Notes under the pieces: generated by a model | Told to the model about the DNA's origin: nothing | Seen by the model: only the letters and a program-made list of their open reading frames with translations | Database searches by the model: none | Source: Hirsutella rhossiliensis | Taxonomy: Eukaryota > Ascomycota > Sordariomycetes > Hypocreales > Ophiocordycipitaceae | Reading direction: 5' to 3' | Assembly: GCF_020360975.1 (NCBI RefSeq) | Contig: NW_025408667.1 | Location: forward strand, 1,054,001 to 1,118,000 | Length of the DNA stretch: 64,000 bases | Translations under genes and position numbers: made by a program | Shown here: positions 11,396 through 24,653 of the stretch, piece by piece | How positions within the stretch are numbered: the stretch's first letter is position 1 | How the letters are laid out: each line of letters starts with the position of its first letter

Positions 11396-11580
11396 CTTAC
11401 TTTAATATAAGTTATAATTAATAACTCCTTGCCTATTACTGCCTTTATAGATAAGGGCTATTAGTACTACGCTATAGTTAACGAGGCGCTTATATAAGAG
11501 ATATAAGTACCGGTAGAAAAGATCGTACAAAGAGCGAGTAAAGAACATGGTAGCGATAAAGAGTATAGTAATTAAAAGGC
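11396..11580 (+). pseudogene. G1a aspartic protease, RIP-broken
   Basis: Continues in frame from gag across C1. It reads SLPITAFIDKGY then YYAIVNEALI and VPVEKIVQRASKE, with RIP stops between. In related fungal Gypsy proteases the motif is FIDSGCQ; here it reads DKGY, consistent with TGC-to-TAC for the Cys plus another change. The family matches that of G5 (LVDYGCLCYGAVS). Confidence 0.65.
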
Positions 11581-12079
11581 ATTATATAGCTAGCTATAAG
11601 GGTCGATAGTTACTATATAGGCTTATCATGCTTTATATAATCCTTAACTAGAGTTTCCAGCAATCTTGGGAAACCCTAGTTATTATATATAGAGTTATAC
11701 TTAGTTACATCAAAGGCTATAGTTTGAGCACTACGTATTAGTAGCTCTGTATAATAATAGTTCATAGATAGGACTAACGTACAAACTTTATACTTAGTAT
11801 AAGAAGTCCTTACCTCTATCTTCGTAGGAACTATACGTGGTAGGCGAAATTAGGCAGGCAGCGGCTAACGTAGCGGTCTATATAGTTAGCCTAGCGGATA
11901 TCGATAAGGCCCTCCGGATAAAGAAGCTAAAGTCGCCCTCTAAGCTATAGCAATAAATACTAGAGCGCTTTTATAACCTCTTACCGCTATTTAAGTCTTA
12001 GGAAGCGGATAAGCTTAACCTATATAAGCTAGGGGTAGACTATAAGATTATACTCCGTATTAATAAGAAAGGGCAGGAA
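11581..12079 (+). other. G1a protease-RT linker
   Basis: RIPed pol spacer. A frame with phrases such as PLSSQELYVVGEI-like residues can be traced, but no separate domain is identified. Confidence 0.4.
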
Positions 12080-13095
12080 CTACCTATACTATTTAGACCG
12101 CTATATAATATATTATACGCGGAGCTATTAGTACTAAAGAAGACGCTAAGGGACCTCTTAAATAAGGGTTTTATTTAAGTAAGTAGCTTTAAAGTAAGAG
12201 CGCTAGTCTTATTTATATATTAACTAAGGGGTAGGATATAGTTCTATTACGACTATAGGGCCCTAAATATAATTATAAGGCTAGACCGCTACCCCTTACC
12301 CTTAATCTTAAATACGCTCTATAACCTTTTAAAGGTAAAGTAGTTTATAAAGCTAGATATAAAATAAGCGTTCTATAAGGTATAGATCTTAGAGCAGATT
12401 CGGGGTTAAGAGGTTAAGTACTAGCTTTATTATCTACGTAGGCGTGGTATATAGGCGGACCCTATAAAGATCTAGGCGATTTAGGACTAAGCTACCAATT
12501 ACGTGAATGGCGTACGGAGCTTCCTTAGGTTCATGAACTATTATAGGATATTTATTAAGGGCTTCTCTTATATTATAATGCCTCAAACGAGATTACTAGA
12601 GTAGACCGCCTTTACTAAGGGCCTATATAGAAGAGCGTTCTATATACTTAAGGACTTATTATAGCAAGCTATAGTACTACTTGTTAGGACTTCGACCGTC
12701 TATATTAGTTAAAGCGGACTATAGCGGCTAGGTACTTAGAGAACGCTCTCTTAAGAGAGTAGACGGGCGGAGTAACTAGTAGCGTTTTACTCTTATAAGC
12801 TAACCTAATAGTAGGCTGGAATTACGCTATTTACGATAAGAGATACTAGCGTTATTAGCTACCTTAGTAATAGTAAGCGGGCTACAGAGCTATAAGAGCT
12901 TAAGGTTCTTATAGCTATAGGAACCTTAAGTACTTTATAACGCTAGTACCTCTTAAAATGATAATCCGCAAGTAGATCTCTATCTTTAACTTCTTAATTA
13001 AGTACCACGCCAGCGGGACTCTTGGTCTTAGATACGCTTTCTTAAAAGGATTAGGACCGGCTAATAAGACGGATATCGGGCCTAGGATCTATAAA
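12080..13095 (+). pseudogene. G1a reverse transcriptase and RNase H, RIP-broken
   Basis: RT: RPLYNILYAELLVLKKTLRD and LLNKGFI, then DYRALNIIIRLDRYPLPLIL and FIKLDIK-AFYKV around 12345, the same order as in G5 (REELLVLRKTLTELLDKGFI, KRDRYPLPLL, FTKVDVIAAFHKI). The segment homologous to VRSFLGFANFYR lies near 12510-12560. RNase H and the connection (LKYF, IFNFLIKYHASG) extend to about 13090. Some 20 in-frame TAA/TAG codons are consistent with ancestral Gln and Trp codons. Confidence 0.75.
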
Positions 13096-13539
13096 ACTCT
13101 ATAGGAAGCACTAGGACTTATATAGGAGCTTCCTAGTATAGAGGAAGACGGTGCTACCGGATAAGCTTCCCCTACGCCCTTACCTCGGTCGTGAGGAGGG
13201 ATAGACCGGCCTAGGCGGCGCGGCGAGTATTTTAAGATAAGGCCCTTTAACGCTTATAGGATAGGATAGCGGCTCTAGACCGCACCTACGAACGTACGCT
13301 GCGCTATTAAGTCTAGCGCAACGCTTAGATCTAAAGCTAAAGCTAAAAGTATAAGTAATAGACTACTATATCGACCTATAGGGCATCTACGCTAGCAGGA
13401 GACTATAGGTACTAGGCGTACTTATACTATAGAAGCTAAGGAGAAGGAGGGACCGCCGGAGCTAGATAAATAGAACGAGCTCTAGGGAGGCTAGTCTAAC
13501 TATCATAACTCTAGTATCTAATAGGTTACTAAGGTAAAT

Positions 13540-14350
13540 AGGCATAGTAGTAGGCTTATAAGGGACTTTTACTAGCCTTTCTTATAATACTACGTTCGTT
13601 GCTTCCTATAACTACGATATTATAGCTATATAAAGATCTAGGGGCGTAGCAAGGGGCTACTAAGTAGCTTCGGTACTAACAATTACATATATATATATAG
13701 AATAGACTTTATAACGGACCTCCTACTTATAAAGAGTAACCGTATATATAGTAATTGGGACCGACTTAGTAATTATATAGTATTAAGCTAATCTATTTAT
13801 AAATATAAGTCTTCGTAGAGCGCTTCCTATAGTACTAGCCCGCTTATATAGCTAGCTAGCTCTATTATAAGCGATAAGGGATCAATTAAACTAGCTACTT
13901 TTAGTAGTACCTATACTAGCTACTTTAGTTATATAGCTACTTAGTAGGTATATTACATAGACCGACGGAGGCTGAGGTTAATTAAGGCGTATAGCTTACC
14001 TATAATGTAGCGTAACTAAGTAGACTAAGACTAGTAGCTTCCTACGGCCTAACTTACGTTAAATAATAAACTATATACCTCTATTAAAATAGCCCCTTTC
14101 TTTATAATATATAGCTTCGAACTACCCTTACTAGTTCCTTTTACTATAGATATAGTAGCGGAGTAATATAGTAATTCGTTACTAGAGGGCTATGCCTCTA
14201 TATTCGTATAAAAGCTATAGGAGACTATAGATTATTGCTAATCCGCGATAGCCGCCGCGGCGTAAGATTAAGAGCAGCACGCTAATAAGACTAGGGCCCT
14301 AGTAAATAGGTTCTTATATAAGATAAAAATAAAAAGCGTTTATTTTAAGG
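13540..14350 (+). pseudogene. G1a integrase, RIP-broken
   Basis: The pattern DFY-PFL (zinc-binding part), then RIDFITDLL near 13700, then SIISDKG near 13865 corresponds to the first two catalytic Asp positions of Gypsy integrase (DFITDLP, IVSDRG). The C-terminal portion runs to about 14350 and includes KTRALVNRFLYK. The third catalytic residue is not located with confidence. Confidence 0.65.
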
Positions 14351-15762
14351 GCTAGACCTTTAGACTACCTAGACCTACTCCTCGTCCTTAGTTATCTTTA
14401 TCCTTATCCTCGTTGTCCTCCTCTACTTTATTAGCGGCGGTAGCGCTCTCTAAGGCGCTTAGGCGGCCCTTTAGGTCCGCGAGCTAGTCGGCGGTAGCGG
14501 CGGCTCTAGGGCTCCAGGCGGGGGGCCGGCTAAGTAGCGTAGCGGCAGGGGCGGCGGCACGCGGCGGGGACCGCCGATAAAGCAACGGAGTGTATCCTTG
14601 TGCTGGGAGTTATTAGCGGAGTAGAGAGCTGAATGAGGAACTTACTTAGGGACGGGCCTAGCGCAGGGCGCGGAGATTACGGTGGCGGCGGCGGCGGCGT
14701 AGGCGCTAGTAGCCCCGGTAACCTACGCGCCGGCCTTCTAAGCCAACGCCGTAGCAGTAAGATAGGAGGCGCTGCGCCTAAGCGCGGCGCTGCGCGCGCA
14801 CTAGTAATAACTACCGCTATGGCGGCCTAACAGTCGGTATGGGGCTCCACATAACGCATTACTATATAGGGGGGCTAGCGGGCATCCGCTTTATACTTAA
14901 GCGTTTATACTTTAAAGTTAGCGGAAAATAGCTACTACGCTCGCTAGGTAGTAGACTACGGGGGTAGTAGTAGCGAAGGGGGGTAGAGGCCGGGCGTTAC
15001 GGCCGGCGGCGGGGACGGCGTTATTACCTAGAAGGGCGATATAAGGGCGGCTAGCGTAGTAGAGGTAGAGGCGGCGGCGGTAGGCGCGGTCGCGGGGGCG
15101 CGGGTAGGAGCAGCGGCAGCGGCGGAGCCGTCGTTAGCTATGCTTAGCACGGCGTCGTCGAATAACTTTATACGCTTTAAGAAGGAGGAAGTAAGGGAGG
15201 GGGAGGTAGATATATCTATCGCGGAAGTTAGTATTATAGATTATAGCCTCCCGCTTTATAAAGCGGAGAACTTACTAGTTAAAGTTATTATTATTAGGGC
15301 TATTATTACTAACTATTACTATAAGTATCGTTAATAAAGCGGCCTATATAGCTAGAAACGACTAACCTTTAAGTAGAGCGGAACTTACCTATTACTACTA
15401 CTACTATAGTTAAAGAAAGAGGAGAAAGAAAGGAAGGAGGAAGGGGGGGATACCGCCTTATATACCCCTAGGTAGAGGAGGCTGCCTAAGGCTAAGGGGA
15501 CGGGTAACCTAAGGCTTACGTAGGTCTAGGCCGGCCGCTAGCTACCTAGGGGCGTATATAATAGGTTGCGCCCTTATTTAAACGGCTAGCTAGCTAATAA
15601 GTATAGAGCCTAGTTCTAGCTACCTAGGCTAATAGGCGCGGGGATAATAGGGCTAGTAGGGCTAGCACGATTAATAGAAAAGGGTAGGGTAGAGCTAGCG
15701 GTATAGGCCCTATAGTATAGAAGCCGTTAATAGGGTAACGCCGCGCCTTTCTAAGGGCATTA
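14351..15762 (+). other. G1a post-integrase region with GC-rich island
   Basis: 1.4 kb between integrase and 3' LTR. Bases 14450-15130 are dominated by GCG/CGG runs that survived because they hold almost no CpA. Frames exist on both strands. The minus strand reads ADLKGRLSALESATAANKVE ahead of a stop at 14388-14390. The plus strand reads SSNNFIRFKKEEVREGEVD near 15150 and later AGIIGLVGLARLIEKGRVEL. Base composition alone keeps frames open here, so neither is firmly a gene. Position matches the antisense frame of G3. Confidence 0.4.
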
Positions 15763-15946
15763 TATAAAAAGTCTTTAACTATTATAGGTTATAGGCCAGG
15801 CTCATTTTTAACATATAATTCGATGCGGAGGGCCGGATCCTATATATATATATACGGGCTAGCCGCGTATAGGAGAGCTCTATATAGCTTATTAATATTA
15901 TCCTATAGACGGCACCTACGCGTACGCCTTTACCTACTCCGTAATA
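15763..15946 (+). repeat. 3' LTR of G1a
   Basis: 184 bp, TATAAAAAGTC...CCGTAATA, aligned to 4154-4333. An altered patch (GCCAGGCTCATTTTTAACAT, near 15792) replaces part of the shared sequence. Confidence 0.75.
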
Positions 15947-17411
15947 TTAGTTAGGCCGGTCTAACTAATAAAACTAGGGCCGGGCCTAAAGTAAGAGGCG
16001 GAGCTAGGGCTAGAGCTATAGCTATAGTTAAAGATAACGTTAAGGCTCTTAAGAGAGAAGGAGCTAAAGGAGTAATAGCTATAGTAGTAGTAGCGGGGGC
16101 TATAGTAGCTATAGGTCGAACTATCTAAGTTAAGTACTAGCTATAAGGGAATAAGACTACTTATTATTATACCTTAGTAGCTTCTTTATTAAGTTCCTAG
16201 CTAGCTTCTTAAAAGATAGTTAAGTAACTAATACTAATAGGCTTTATTAATAGAGATATATCCTATAGCTACTAGCTAGATAGAGCTTTTATTAAGAAGA
16301 TAGTTAGCTTCCTTAAGGATTTCTTCTTACAGCTATTTATAAAGAAGCTAGTAGGTTCCTAGTGAAAAGGCTCCTAGGTAGGCTATATAGGTCTTTTTAC
16401 AGTTATTATATATCATTAGGGGCTATTAGTCCAGAGCTTAGCTACTACCTAGGAGTCTCTTTTTCTTAAAGAGATTAACTATAGTACTAACGGTTCTATT
16501 ATCATTATAAGTAAGTATTAGTAGCTTTATTTATAAAGGTATTCTTTTAGTAACTCTTATAATTAAATAAGGTAGTAAAAACTCTTTATTATATAAAGTT
16601 TAGCTTGAAAAAGAAGCTCTTTATAAATTGTGCCTAAGATAAAAAGGGGGCCTAAAAGGGTCCTACTTAGTAAAGAAAACTAAATTATAGATAGTTTTAT
16701 CTATATAAGCTTATAGCTTCTTTACCTACTTATCTTAATCTTAGGGCTTTATAAGAATCGTCTTATAAATTATAAGGATAGTAAAGGAGTCGTTTTTTAA
16801 TATTATTATAGGGAAAGGGTAGAAAAGTTAAGTAAAAATCGGCTTTTTTAGTAAGAAGGGTAAAAGGAAGCTATAAGGGATATAAGAAAGGTACCTTTTA
16901 TAGTAGCTAAAAGGTATAAGAATACTATTCCTCCTAAGCTTATAACTCTTATAAAAAAGGATATAAGAAGTATATATAAAATATATAAAGGTAAAATTAA
17001 AAGTAAGGGGTTAGATAGGTAGGGTAGAGAGATTTAATTCTTATAGGGGTAGTAAGTAAGGTAAGAGAGTAATTATTATATTACCTTAATTTTCCTTCTT
17101 TCCTTTATTTAACGCCCCTCTTTATACTTATTTAATATCTTAATTAATAAAAAAGATCTTACTTAAAGAAGCTATTAATATCCTTTTAACTACTAAGCTT
17201 TTAGTTTTCCTTTTCATTCTTACAGTATATCCGTCTTATCTCTCGCTACTTTTATAAGAAGCTATTACTACTTTTACTTCCTTTCTTACCCCTACCCTCC
17301 TCTTTATACTTTTTTTTAGCTCCTTCCTTAAAACTTATTTTTTAGCTTCCTAGGTCCCTTATACTAAGGGATATCTTTAAGAACTATAAAATTAAGGTAT
17401 ACTTTATAATA
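15947..17411 (-). mobile_element. Copia C2b, proximal part (5' LTR, PBS, gag)
   Basis: Minus strand. In sense it aligns with C2a from its 5' LTR through the PBS and early gag to about 34630, where G1a was inserted. Aligned positions show CA/TG to TA nearly everywhere and loss of most CpG (ATGACG of C2a reads ATAATA). The gag start codon is ATA here. The 5' terminus at 17411 reads TATAATA where C2a-type sequence would be CGCAACA. Together with 2888-4153 this makes an old copy of the same family as C2a. It encodes nothing intact. Confidence 0.75.
16947..17411 (-). repeat. 5' LTR of C2b
   Basis: About 465 bp, RIP form of the C2a LTR. The adjacent PBS (complement of 16936-16946) reads GTTATAAGCTT against GTTATGAGCCC in C2a, both differences being RIP-type transitions. 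Confidence 0.7.
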
Positions 17412-17648
17412 AAAAGAAGCTTTAAAAAGCTAATACTTTTTTAAGGACCTTAAAAAAAAGGCTTAGGACTTAAGACTAAGACTTAAAGGATATTAAAATA
17501 AAAGATAATACCTAGCCTATATTAAAGATTAGTATGAAAATATACCCTTATATTCCTATTTTACTATTATAAGAAATAATAGGTATAAGGAGGCTCTATA
17601 AAATAAGCTAGTAAAAAGAGGTTTTATAATATAGTCTAAGGGAATAAC

Positions 17649-18108
17649 TATAACGACCGGTGTTATTCCTAAGGGATAAACCTATTAAGGGGTTTATATT
17701 AGTAGATATAATAAGGCGTAGTCTAAGCAATAATAAGTATATTACGTTAGTAATAAGTCGGAGGTTATAGACTATAGACTATAACTAGGTAATTAGAATT
17801 AAAGATAGAATTATAATAAAGATCTATATTAAAAGCTAGAGAGCTATCTATCTAAAGGAGTAAAAGTAGGTAGCTATATATACCCGTAAAGACTATCTTT
17901 AGATTATAGTCTAGTATAATCCCCTTTATATTACTATAGCTTACTAAGTAGCTATACTCCTAAATAGTAATCTATCTATATAAGGCTTACTTAGCTTATA
18001 TGTATAAAAGTAGTAGCTAAATAACTTCTTTGTTCTACTATTATTCAGGCTACCTTATTACGTAAACGTAGCCGGCTCTCTTATAGCCCGCTAACCGTAG
18101 TCGTAATA
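17649..18108 (-). repeat. 3' LTR of G2a
   Basis: 460 bp. The internal sequence next to it (complement of 18109-18127, AAAGGAGGGGAGATATCG) is a polypurine tract identical to that of G2b. Confidence 0.8.
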
Positions 18109-18127
18109 CGATATCTCCCCTCCTTTA

Positions 18128-18900
18128 GTCTTATCCGTAAGACCTATTACTGCCTTAGCCGCCGTATATAAATATACCCTTATCGCGCGTATATATATTC
18201 CCTGTTTCGTCCTTTCTATCCCTTAGGATATACTACTAATAGTATATTTAGTCGCGTATTAAAGGATCGTTCTCGTAAGACCTTTAAGCGTATTCGTTTA
18301 GCTAAGTCTATTAATCGTCTTAGTTTCGACGTTATACTATATTCTTTTATTCATCCTTGCGGCTTCCATTATAAATACTAAAGAAATCTTCTAAGTATAC
18401 TAAATATATACGGCGGGGTCGTTCCTACGATACGTTAGGCGTAGCGATTAGCTCTTATAGGTAACTTCGTTATCCTACCTATTATTTATAGCTAACGTGT
18501 TTCCTAGTATCCCGAATAAATCTAGAGTCCGATCGATTAAATAAAGAAGAAGAAATTGCTAAAAGAATATTAAAAGCAAGCCGACCTAAATAAAGCCTTA
18601 GCTATTTAGCGACTTTGCCGTTAAAAGCGCTATTAAGATAAAAGGTACTAAGATAGTTATTAGGGCCTTCGTTCTTAAATAACCTTAACGAGGCTAAGCG
18701 CTAAGAATCTAGTAGTAGTCGATATTTAGTCATGGTAGATTTAATATAATTAATTAGAATACTATTAGTTAAGTTAGATTTTATAATACCTAATTAGATT
18801 TACTAGTAGAACTATTAAAGTAAGAACTATAGTAGGTTAAGTGCAAAGGTTCCTAGGTATTTTCCTTTAGTCTATATCCTTCTTATAATAAGGTATTCTT
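18128..18900 (-). other. G2a post-pol region
   Basis: About 0.8 kb between the pol end and the polypurine tract. Read on the plus strand (antisense to the element) there is a lightly interrupted frame, GYTTNSIFSRVLKDRSRK around 18230-18290. The same phrase appears antisense in G2b (GYTTNSIFS...LKNRSRK). A sense frame is also possible, so I make no gene call. Confidence 0.35.
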
Positions 18901-21900
18901 ATTACTAACCTTATTTTCTTATATCTAGTATTTATTTTACTTTATATTCTTAATCGTCGTTAACTTTAATTTTTCTTATAGTTTAGCGTTTTATAGCGCT
19001 AGTTTTAATAATAAGATATAAAATATTAGGTATATCCGTATTATTATTAGTAGTAAAAGTTTATAGTTAACTTTTAAAATAGTTTTCTTAACCTTAAACG
19101 TCTAAGTTTTTTAAAATCTAATTTATTACTTAGTTATTTTATTTTAATATTTTATTATACGAGGTAGACTATATCTCCCTTTTAAAAGATTAGTTATTAT
19201 AATCTTTTCCGATTATAGTAAGTAGATATTCGTTCTTTAATAAATTAAAGTTCTTATTATATTTCTTTATATAACTTTTATAGCTAATTTACTTATAATA
19301 TTACTCGTTCCGCTTATAGTCCTATCGAGTAGCCTTAAATGCTTTTAGGTTATATCTATAATTATTATACTAGTAAGGCCTTAGTTATGTCTATAACTAA
19401 GCTATTATAAACTAGTTACGCTATTAATAGCTATTTAACTTAATTGTTTTATTATAGCTAATATAGTATTATAAATATTATTTAAGCGTTTAGTTAAGTC
19501 GTTATTTATCTATCTATTTATAGGTAATAAGCTATACTAAACATATTTCGTTTCTAATTATACTATAAGAGCTTACTAAACTTAGCTATAAATATACTTC
19601 TTTATTAAAGATAATCTTATTTAGTAGTCTATAATTACTAATAATTATTTATAGGAATATATACTAGCTCTTTATATTACTTACTTCTTTATATAGTAAG
19701 AAGTATCTATACTTCGTTAATCTATCGGTAATAATAAATATACTATTATACTTAACGTTAGTTATAAGTTCTTTTAATAGTAGTAGCTTTATAATATAGT
19801 TAAAAGCTATTAAATCCTATAGTTTCTTTAGTACTAGTAGCGGTTATAATTCTTTATATAGTTTATATCGTTTAGCTTTACTTTATATATAAAGTTTATA
19901 TTCTTTAATAACTTATTATACTACTTTAAGCTATAGGAAGTTATATTATCGTTTAATCCGTTTTATTATTCTTTAGATTCCTTAGTATCTATATATTAGA
20001 TATTTATATATATCTTATATAACTTTATCTTATAATTCTAAGAGTATTTAGATTTTATTTTTATATATTAGAACTTCTAAATATTCTATATTATATCCGT
20101 TTAGTACTTTATATTCTTTTATCTATTTTAGGATCTTTTAATATATTAAGTTATTAGGTTATACTTTAAATATTATATTTAGCTATCGTTACTAGTAGTT
20201 CCTATTTTTATTAATTTCTAGGAGCTATCCTTTCGCTATAAGTACTCTTATATTATAGTTACTTCGTCGACTAAAGGTATTAGCTTAACCGTTTCTATTC
20301 CTTTTCTTTTTATTTAATTTATACTCTTAAAGTAAAGTCTAATATATTAGTTTTAAGTTCGATTTATTATTTTAGATTAAAGGTAGTTAAGACTAGTTCT
20401 TATATAATTATAGTCTTAATATATTTAAAAGCTTCGTTAGCTTTATTGTCCTATATAAATTCTTTTCCTTTTTATTAAGTTATATAGTAGTACTATAATC
20501 TTTCTAAAATCTTTAATAAATCGTTAGTAGTAATTTATAAATCTAGAAACTTTATATATCCTTAACGTTCTTTAGCGTTAGCTATTCTTTAACTAAGTTA
20601 ATCTTATCTTATTATATTTATATCTCTCTTAGTAAGATCGTTATATCTAAAGTCTACCTATATATAGAACTTACTTTTCTTTAGTTTAACTAGTAACTTT
20701 ATATTTTAAAGTATAGTACCTTATAGATATATTCCTTATATTCTTCAAGGTATCTAAGAAGATTAGGATATTATCTAGGTATACTACTATAAAGATATCT
20801 AAGTATTTATATAGGATATTATTAATTATCTATTAAAAGGTAGCTAGTATATTTATAAGTCTAAATAGTATTACTAGATATTTAAATAGTCAAATTTCGT
20901 TTTAAAGGCTATTATCTATTTATATCCTTTTATATATATTAAGTTATAGGCGCTTTTAAGGTCGAGGGCTATAAACTATTTTTTACTATATAGTTAATCT
21001 TATAGTTCTAATATAAGCGGTAATAGTATTCGGTCTTTTATTATAATATCGTTTAAGCGTTTATAGTTAATAACTAGTTATAGCTTACCGTTTTTCTTTA
21101 AAATAAATATAACTAGATAGCTTACTTTAGATATTAATATTTATATATATCCCTTTTATAGATTCTCGTTAAGGTAGTCGCGTAGCGTTTATAGTTACTT
21201 TTCGTTTAAGTTATAGATTTTATAGAACGTTAGCGTTATTCTATCCTTAAGATAAATTTTATAGTCCTATTAGCTATATTTAGGTAACCCTATCTTAAGT
21301 TCTTTTTTAAAGAGTTTATTATATTTCTAGTATTCTTAAGGGATATTCTTTATTCTATCTTATAGGCTTTATTCTTTCTTCTAGAGCTAGTTTCTCTTAA
21401 CTTAAGCTCTTTATTAATTTATTTAAGGTCTTTCCTTAAAGTAGTAATAACTCTTTAGATCTTTATATTATATCCTTTATTCTATTTATATTAGATACTA
21501 GGTTATATAGCTATATTAGTTAGTATATAGGTCTTATTAGTCGATTTTATTATATCCGCTAGTTTAGTTACTATTTTCGTTTATATCGCTAAAGCCTATA
21601 ATAATTTACTTAAATAGTTATCCCTTTTATCTTATTTAGTAGCTAAATTATTATAAAATTTTACTTTCTTTTAAATCTACTAGTCCTAGAAACTTATATC
21701 TTCGTTTTAATATAGCTAGCTAGTTTTCTAGTTAATTAGTAGGTTGCTCTCTTATAGCTATAAAAGCCCTAATATAAGGTTATATTATTTAATATCTATA
21801 ATATCGAAGTTAACTTATTTATTATAGCCCTAGATATTAATATTAAGGTAATTAATCTCTATATTAATAATTCCGTTATTATAGTTAAAGGCCTCTCCTT

Positions 21901-23600
21901 TAATATTCGTAAGTTTATATAGATCTATCTTATATCTCTATATAAGTCAGTAACGATTAACGATTCTAGGTAAAACGTAGTTACTTATCGCGCTATAGTT
22001 TAAAAGTATATATATATAATATCCCGCGATTTAAATATTTAATACTATTTAGTCGCTATAGCTTACCGTTACTATATATAAGGTCCTTAGATCTTATTAT
22101 ATCGTACTAGTTTATAGCCCTTTTATAGATAGCGTACTTTATTTTTTACTTAGTCCTTATTCGTTTTATTTAGGTATTCTTCTTTAATTTATTATTAATA
22201 TCGTTTCTTTATATTTTTATTACGTAGTATTATATTAGGGCTTAAGAGACTAATTTCTTATAGCTAATCGAAGATTTTTTATTTCTTAATACTATATTAT
22301 TTATATTATACTACTTTATAGTTAATTATATACTATACTTTATAATTCTATTTATTTTTATACTAAAGGTTAAGTTTTCGTTTAGCGTCTTTTTATTTTT
22401 CGCGTAGTATTTCTATATCGATTTTTCCTTAGTCGAATATAGCTTATAGCCTTTATATATATTACTAATAATCTTTTAGTATACTATTATATCGTTTATA
22501 CTATACTTATGCTTTTTCGTATTTATAAACTCTATAGTTTAGGTATATATATTTATTATAATCTTCTTTATTATATTTAACTTATTACGTAAGTCTTTAA
22601 AAGATTAATAGTTTAGATACCTTAAAGCGAGTAGCGTTATACTATTCCTTTATTTTAGCGTATTTATAGATTTTATATATCTCTAAAAGATATCTTATTA
22701 ATAAACTATAATTATAGCGGTATTTAAGTAGCGTGCTATAATTAGGTTCTAATAATATAACTTAGTCGTTTAGGTAGCGTTAATCGATTTTCTAGTAGTT
22801 TAGTTCTATACTTAGGTAGGGTTTTAAAAGTACTTATCCTTTAAACTTAACTAAGAAGGCGTTATATTATACCTTTATCTAGAAGTATATTATATAATCT
22901 AGGTAGACGTATAATATCTATAAAATATACTTATAGTACTTATAAGTAAGTAGTATTTATAGATCGTCTTTAAATTCTCCTTATAGTTACTATTCTTATT
23001 ATAGAGCTATAAAGGTATTAACTATAGCGATAGCTATAGCGTAGTCTCCTTAATATAGTACTAGTTAATATCGAATTAATATAGCTTATTAGTTTTCTAT
23101 AAGAATTTAAGGTATTTATTAGGTTCTAATTTTAAGTATTTCTTTAAATTCTTTAAAGTATAGAGTATATTCTCTAATTATAGTATTTTCCCTTAATAGC
23201 GAGGGTAGTAGTATAAGTTCGTTCTTATCTTTTATTTCTCTAAGTATTTCTTATTCTTTAGAGCTTATATCGTCGATACTTCGTTATTCCTCTTTAAGTT
23301 ACTATCTAAGTTTCGTAAGCGTAAGGGCTATATCTATATCTTCTTTATTATATTATTTATAGACTACCTATTATTATTATCGATTTTTATTTTATATATC
23401 TTCTTAGAATTATTTACCGTTCCTCTTAATCTAGTCTTAGAGACTCCTTTAAGATAAAGTATTTTAGTTCTATAAATTTAACTTATTTCTATATTTTAGA
23501 TCCCTTTATTATATTATTATAAGGGTTTTCTTTAGTAGCTAAGAACTATCTAGTACTATTCTTATCTTAAGTATACTATATATTTATTCGTTATAGTATA
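18900..23600 (-). pseudogene. G2a pol, RIP-broken
   Basis: Mirror image of G2b pol (integrase about 19200-20100, RT about 20850-21350, protease about 21900-22100 in plus coordinates). Individual motifs are weaker here than in G2b, so the assignment rests on the alignment. Dense TAA/TAG in every frame. Confidence 0.6.
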
Positions 23601-24653
23601 TAGTCTAACTAAGGAGTTTATACTTTAGTTCCTATCTATTAGTAGCGTTTAAGTATTTCTTACCTTTTAGGGCTAGTGCTAGTAGGTTTTCTTCTCCTTA
23701 TAAGGTTATCTATATTCTTTAGAAGTAATATCTAAGTTTCCTATAATTAAAATACTTTCCTTTACTTTTCTATATTATATTTAGATCTATCTTACTTAGG
23801 TTAGTTATATAAGTATAGGTAATAAGAGTTTCGCGCTTTTTTTTATAGTTAGCGCGTTAGTTAAAGTTATTCTTATAAGAAGGGTTTTAGTTTCCTCTTC
23901 CTTATTTCTTTTCTTAGCGTCGCGTATACTATCTATTATCGATTTATACTACTATAGCGATATAGTTTAAGAGGCCGTTAGGTCGATCTTCCTTATAGAG
24001 TTCGTCCTTAACTTCTTCCTTAAGTCCGTTATAGAATCGCGATATAAGGGGTTCGTCGTCCTATTTAACTTTTAAGGTAACTTAATAGAATTTAGTAGTA
24101 TAGTCTAATACTAAGGTCCTTTATTAGAGTTCTTAAAGTTTCTATTTAGCTTCTCGTTCTTTATTAGTTATTTTAAATACCTTAGTAATAGCTTCTTTAA
24201 ATCCTTAGAAACTAGTAAAGACTTTGTCTATTTTACTATTTCGTTATACTAGTTAGTTATCGAGATAGTCCCTTATAATAGGTCTAAACTAAGCGAGTGC
24301 TGTTCTAAATAAATAATTTCCTATATAAAGTACCTTTTCGACCGGGTTTAAAAGTTTTATTAAGTAGAACCGGTAGTAGGCCTTAAGTTAAGTAAGAAAG
24401 TCTTAAAGAGTACTATAAGTACCGTCGAATAGTCCTAGCTGCTTTAGTTTAACTACTTCTAAGGTCCCTAACTTATTATTACCCTCCGTTCCTAAGTAAC
24501 TATACCTTATATCGAAGGGTAATAATCTCGCGCATTATATCCTAAGGCGATATAGTAGCTCTAGAGTTAGTTAATCTAGCTTACTATATAGGTATATTAA
24601 TAGTTACGATATTACTTAGAAGTAACATTATACTAAATAAGAGCTTTTAACGA
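23601..24653 (-). pseudogene. G2a gag with zinc-knuckle remnant
   Basis: Sense reading around 23730-23770 gives KYFNYRKLRYYF, the RIP form of CFNC-K-G-H. The amino-terminal gag half matches 51365-51700 of G2b and 1423-1759 of G2c. Confidence 0.65.

Larger units (their letters stand above)
4154..15946 (+). mobile_element. Gypsy G1a, LTR retrotransposon interrupted by Copia C1
   Basis: Plus-strand Gypsy with 180-184 bp LTRs at 4154-4333 and 15763-15946. The order is gag, protease, RT, RNase H, integrase. Flanks are CTAGT (4149-4153) and TTAGT (15947-15951). C2a supplies the unoccupied site (GACTAGTC near 34628), which confirms a 5-bp target duplication changed by one C-to-T. Copia C1 sits inside the protease region, four sense codons or so before the active-site motif. 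RIP is clear but incomplete in gag, where some CA/TG survive (about 4880-5330). The element lies within C2b. Confidence 0.8.

Noticed and set aside
14633..15334. Small plus-strand ORFs at 14633-14830 and 15140-15334 as host genes
   Set aside because: They lie in the GC-rich island and post-integrase region of G1a, where base composition keeps frames open. No start context or domain supports a separate gene.
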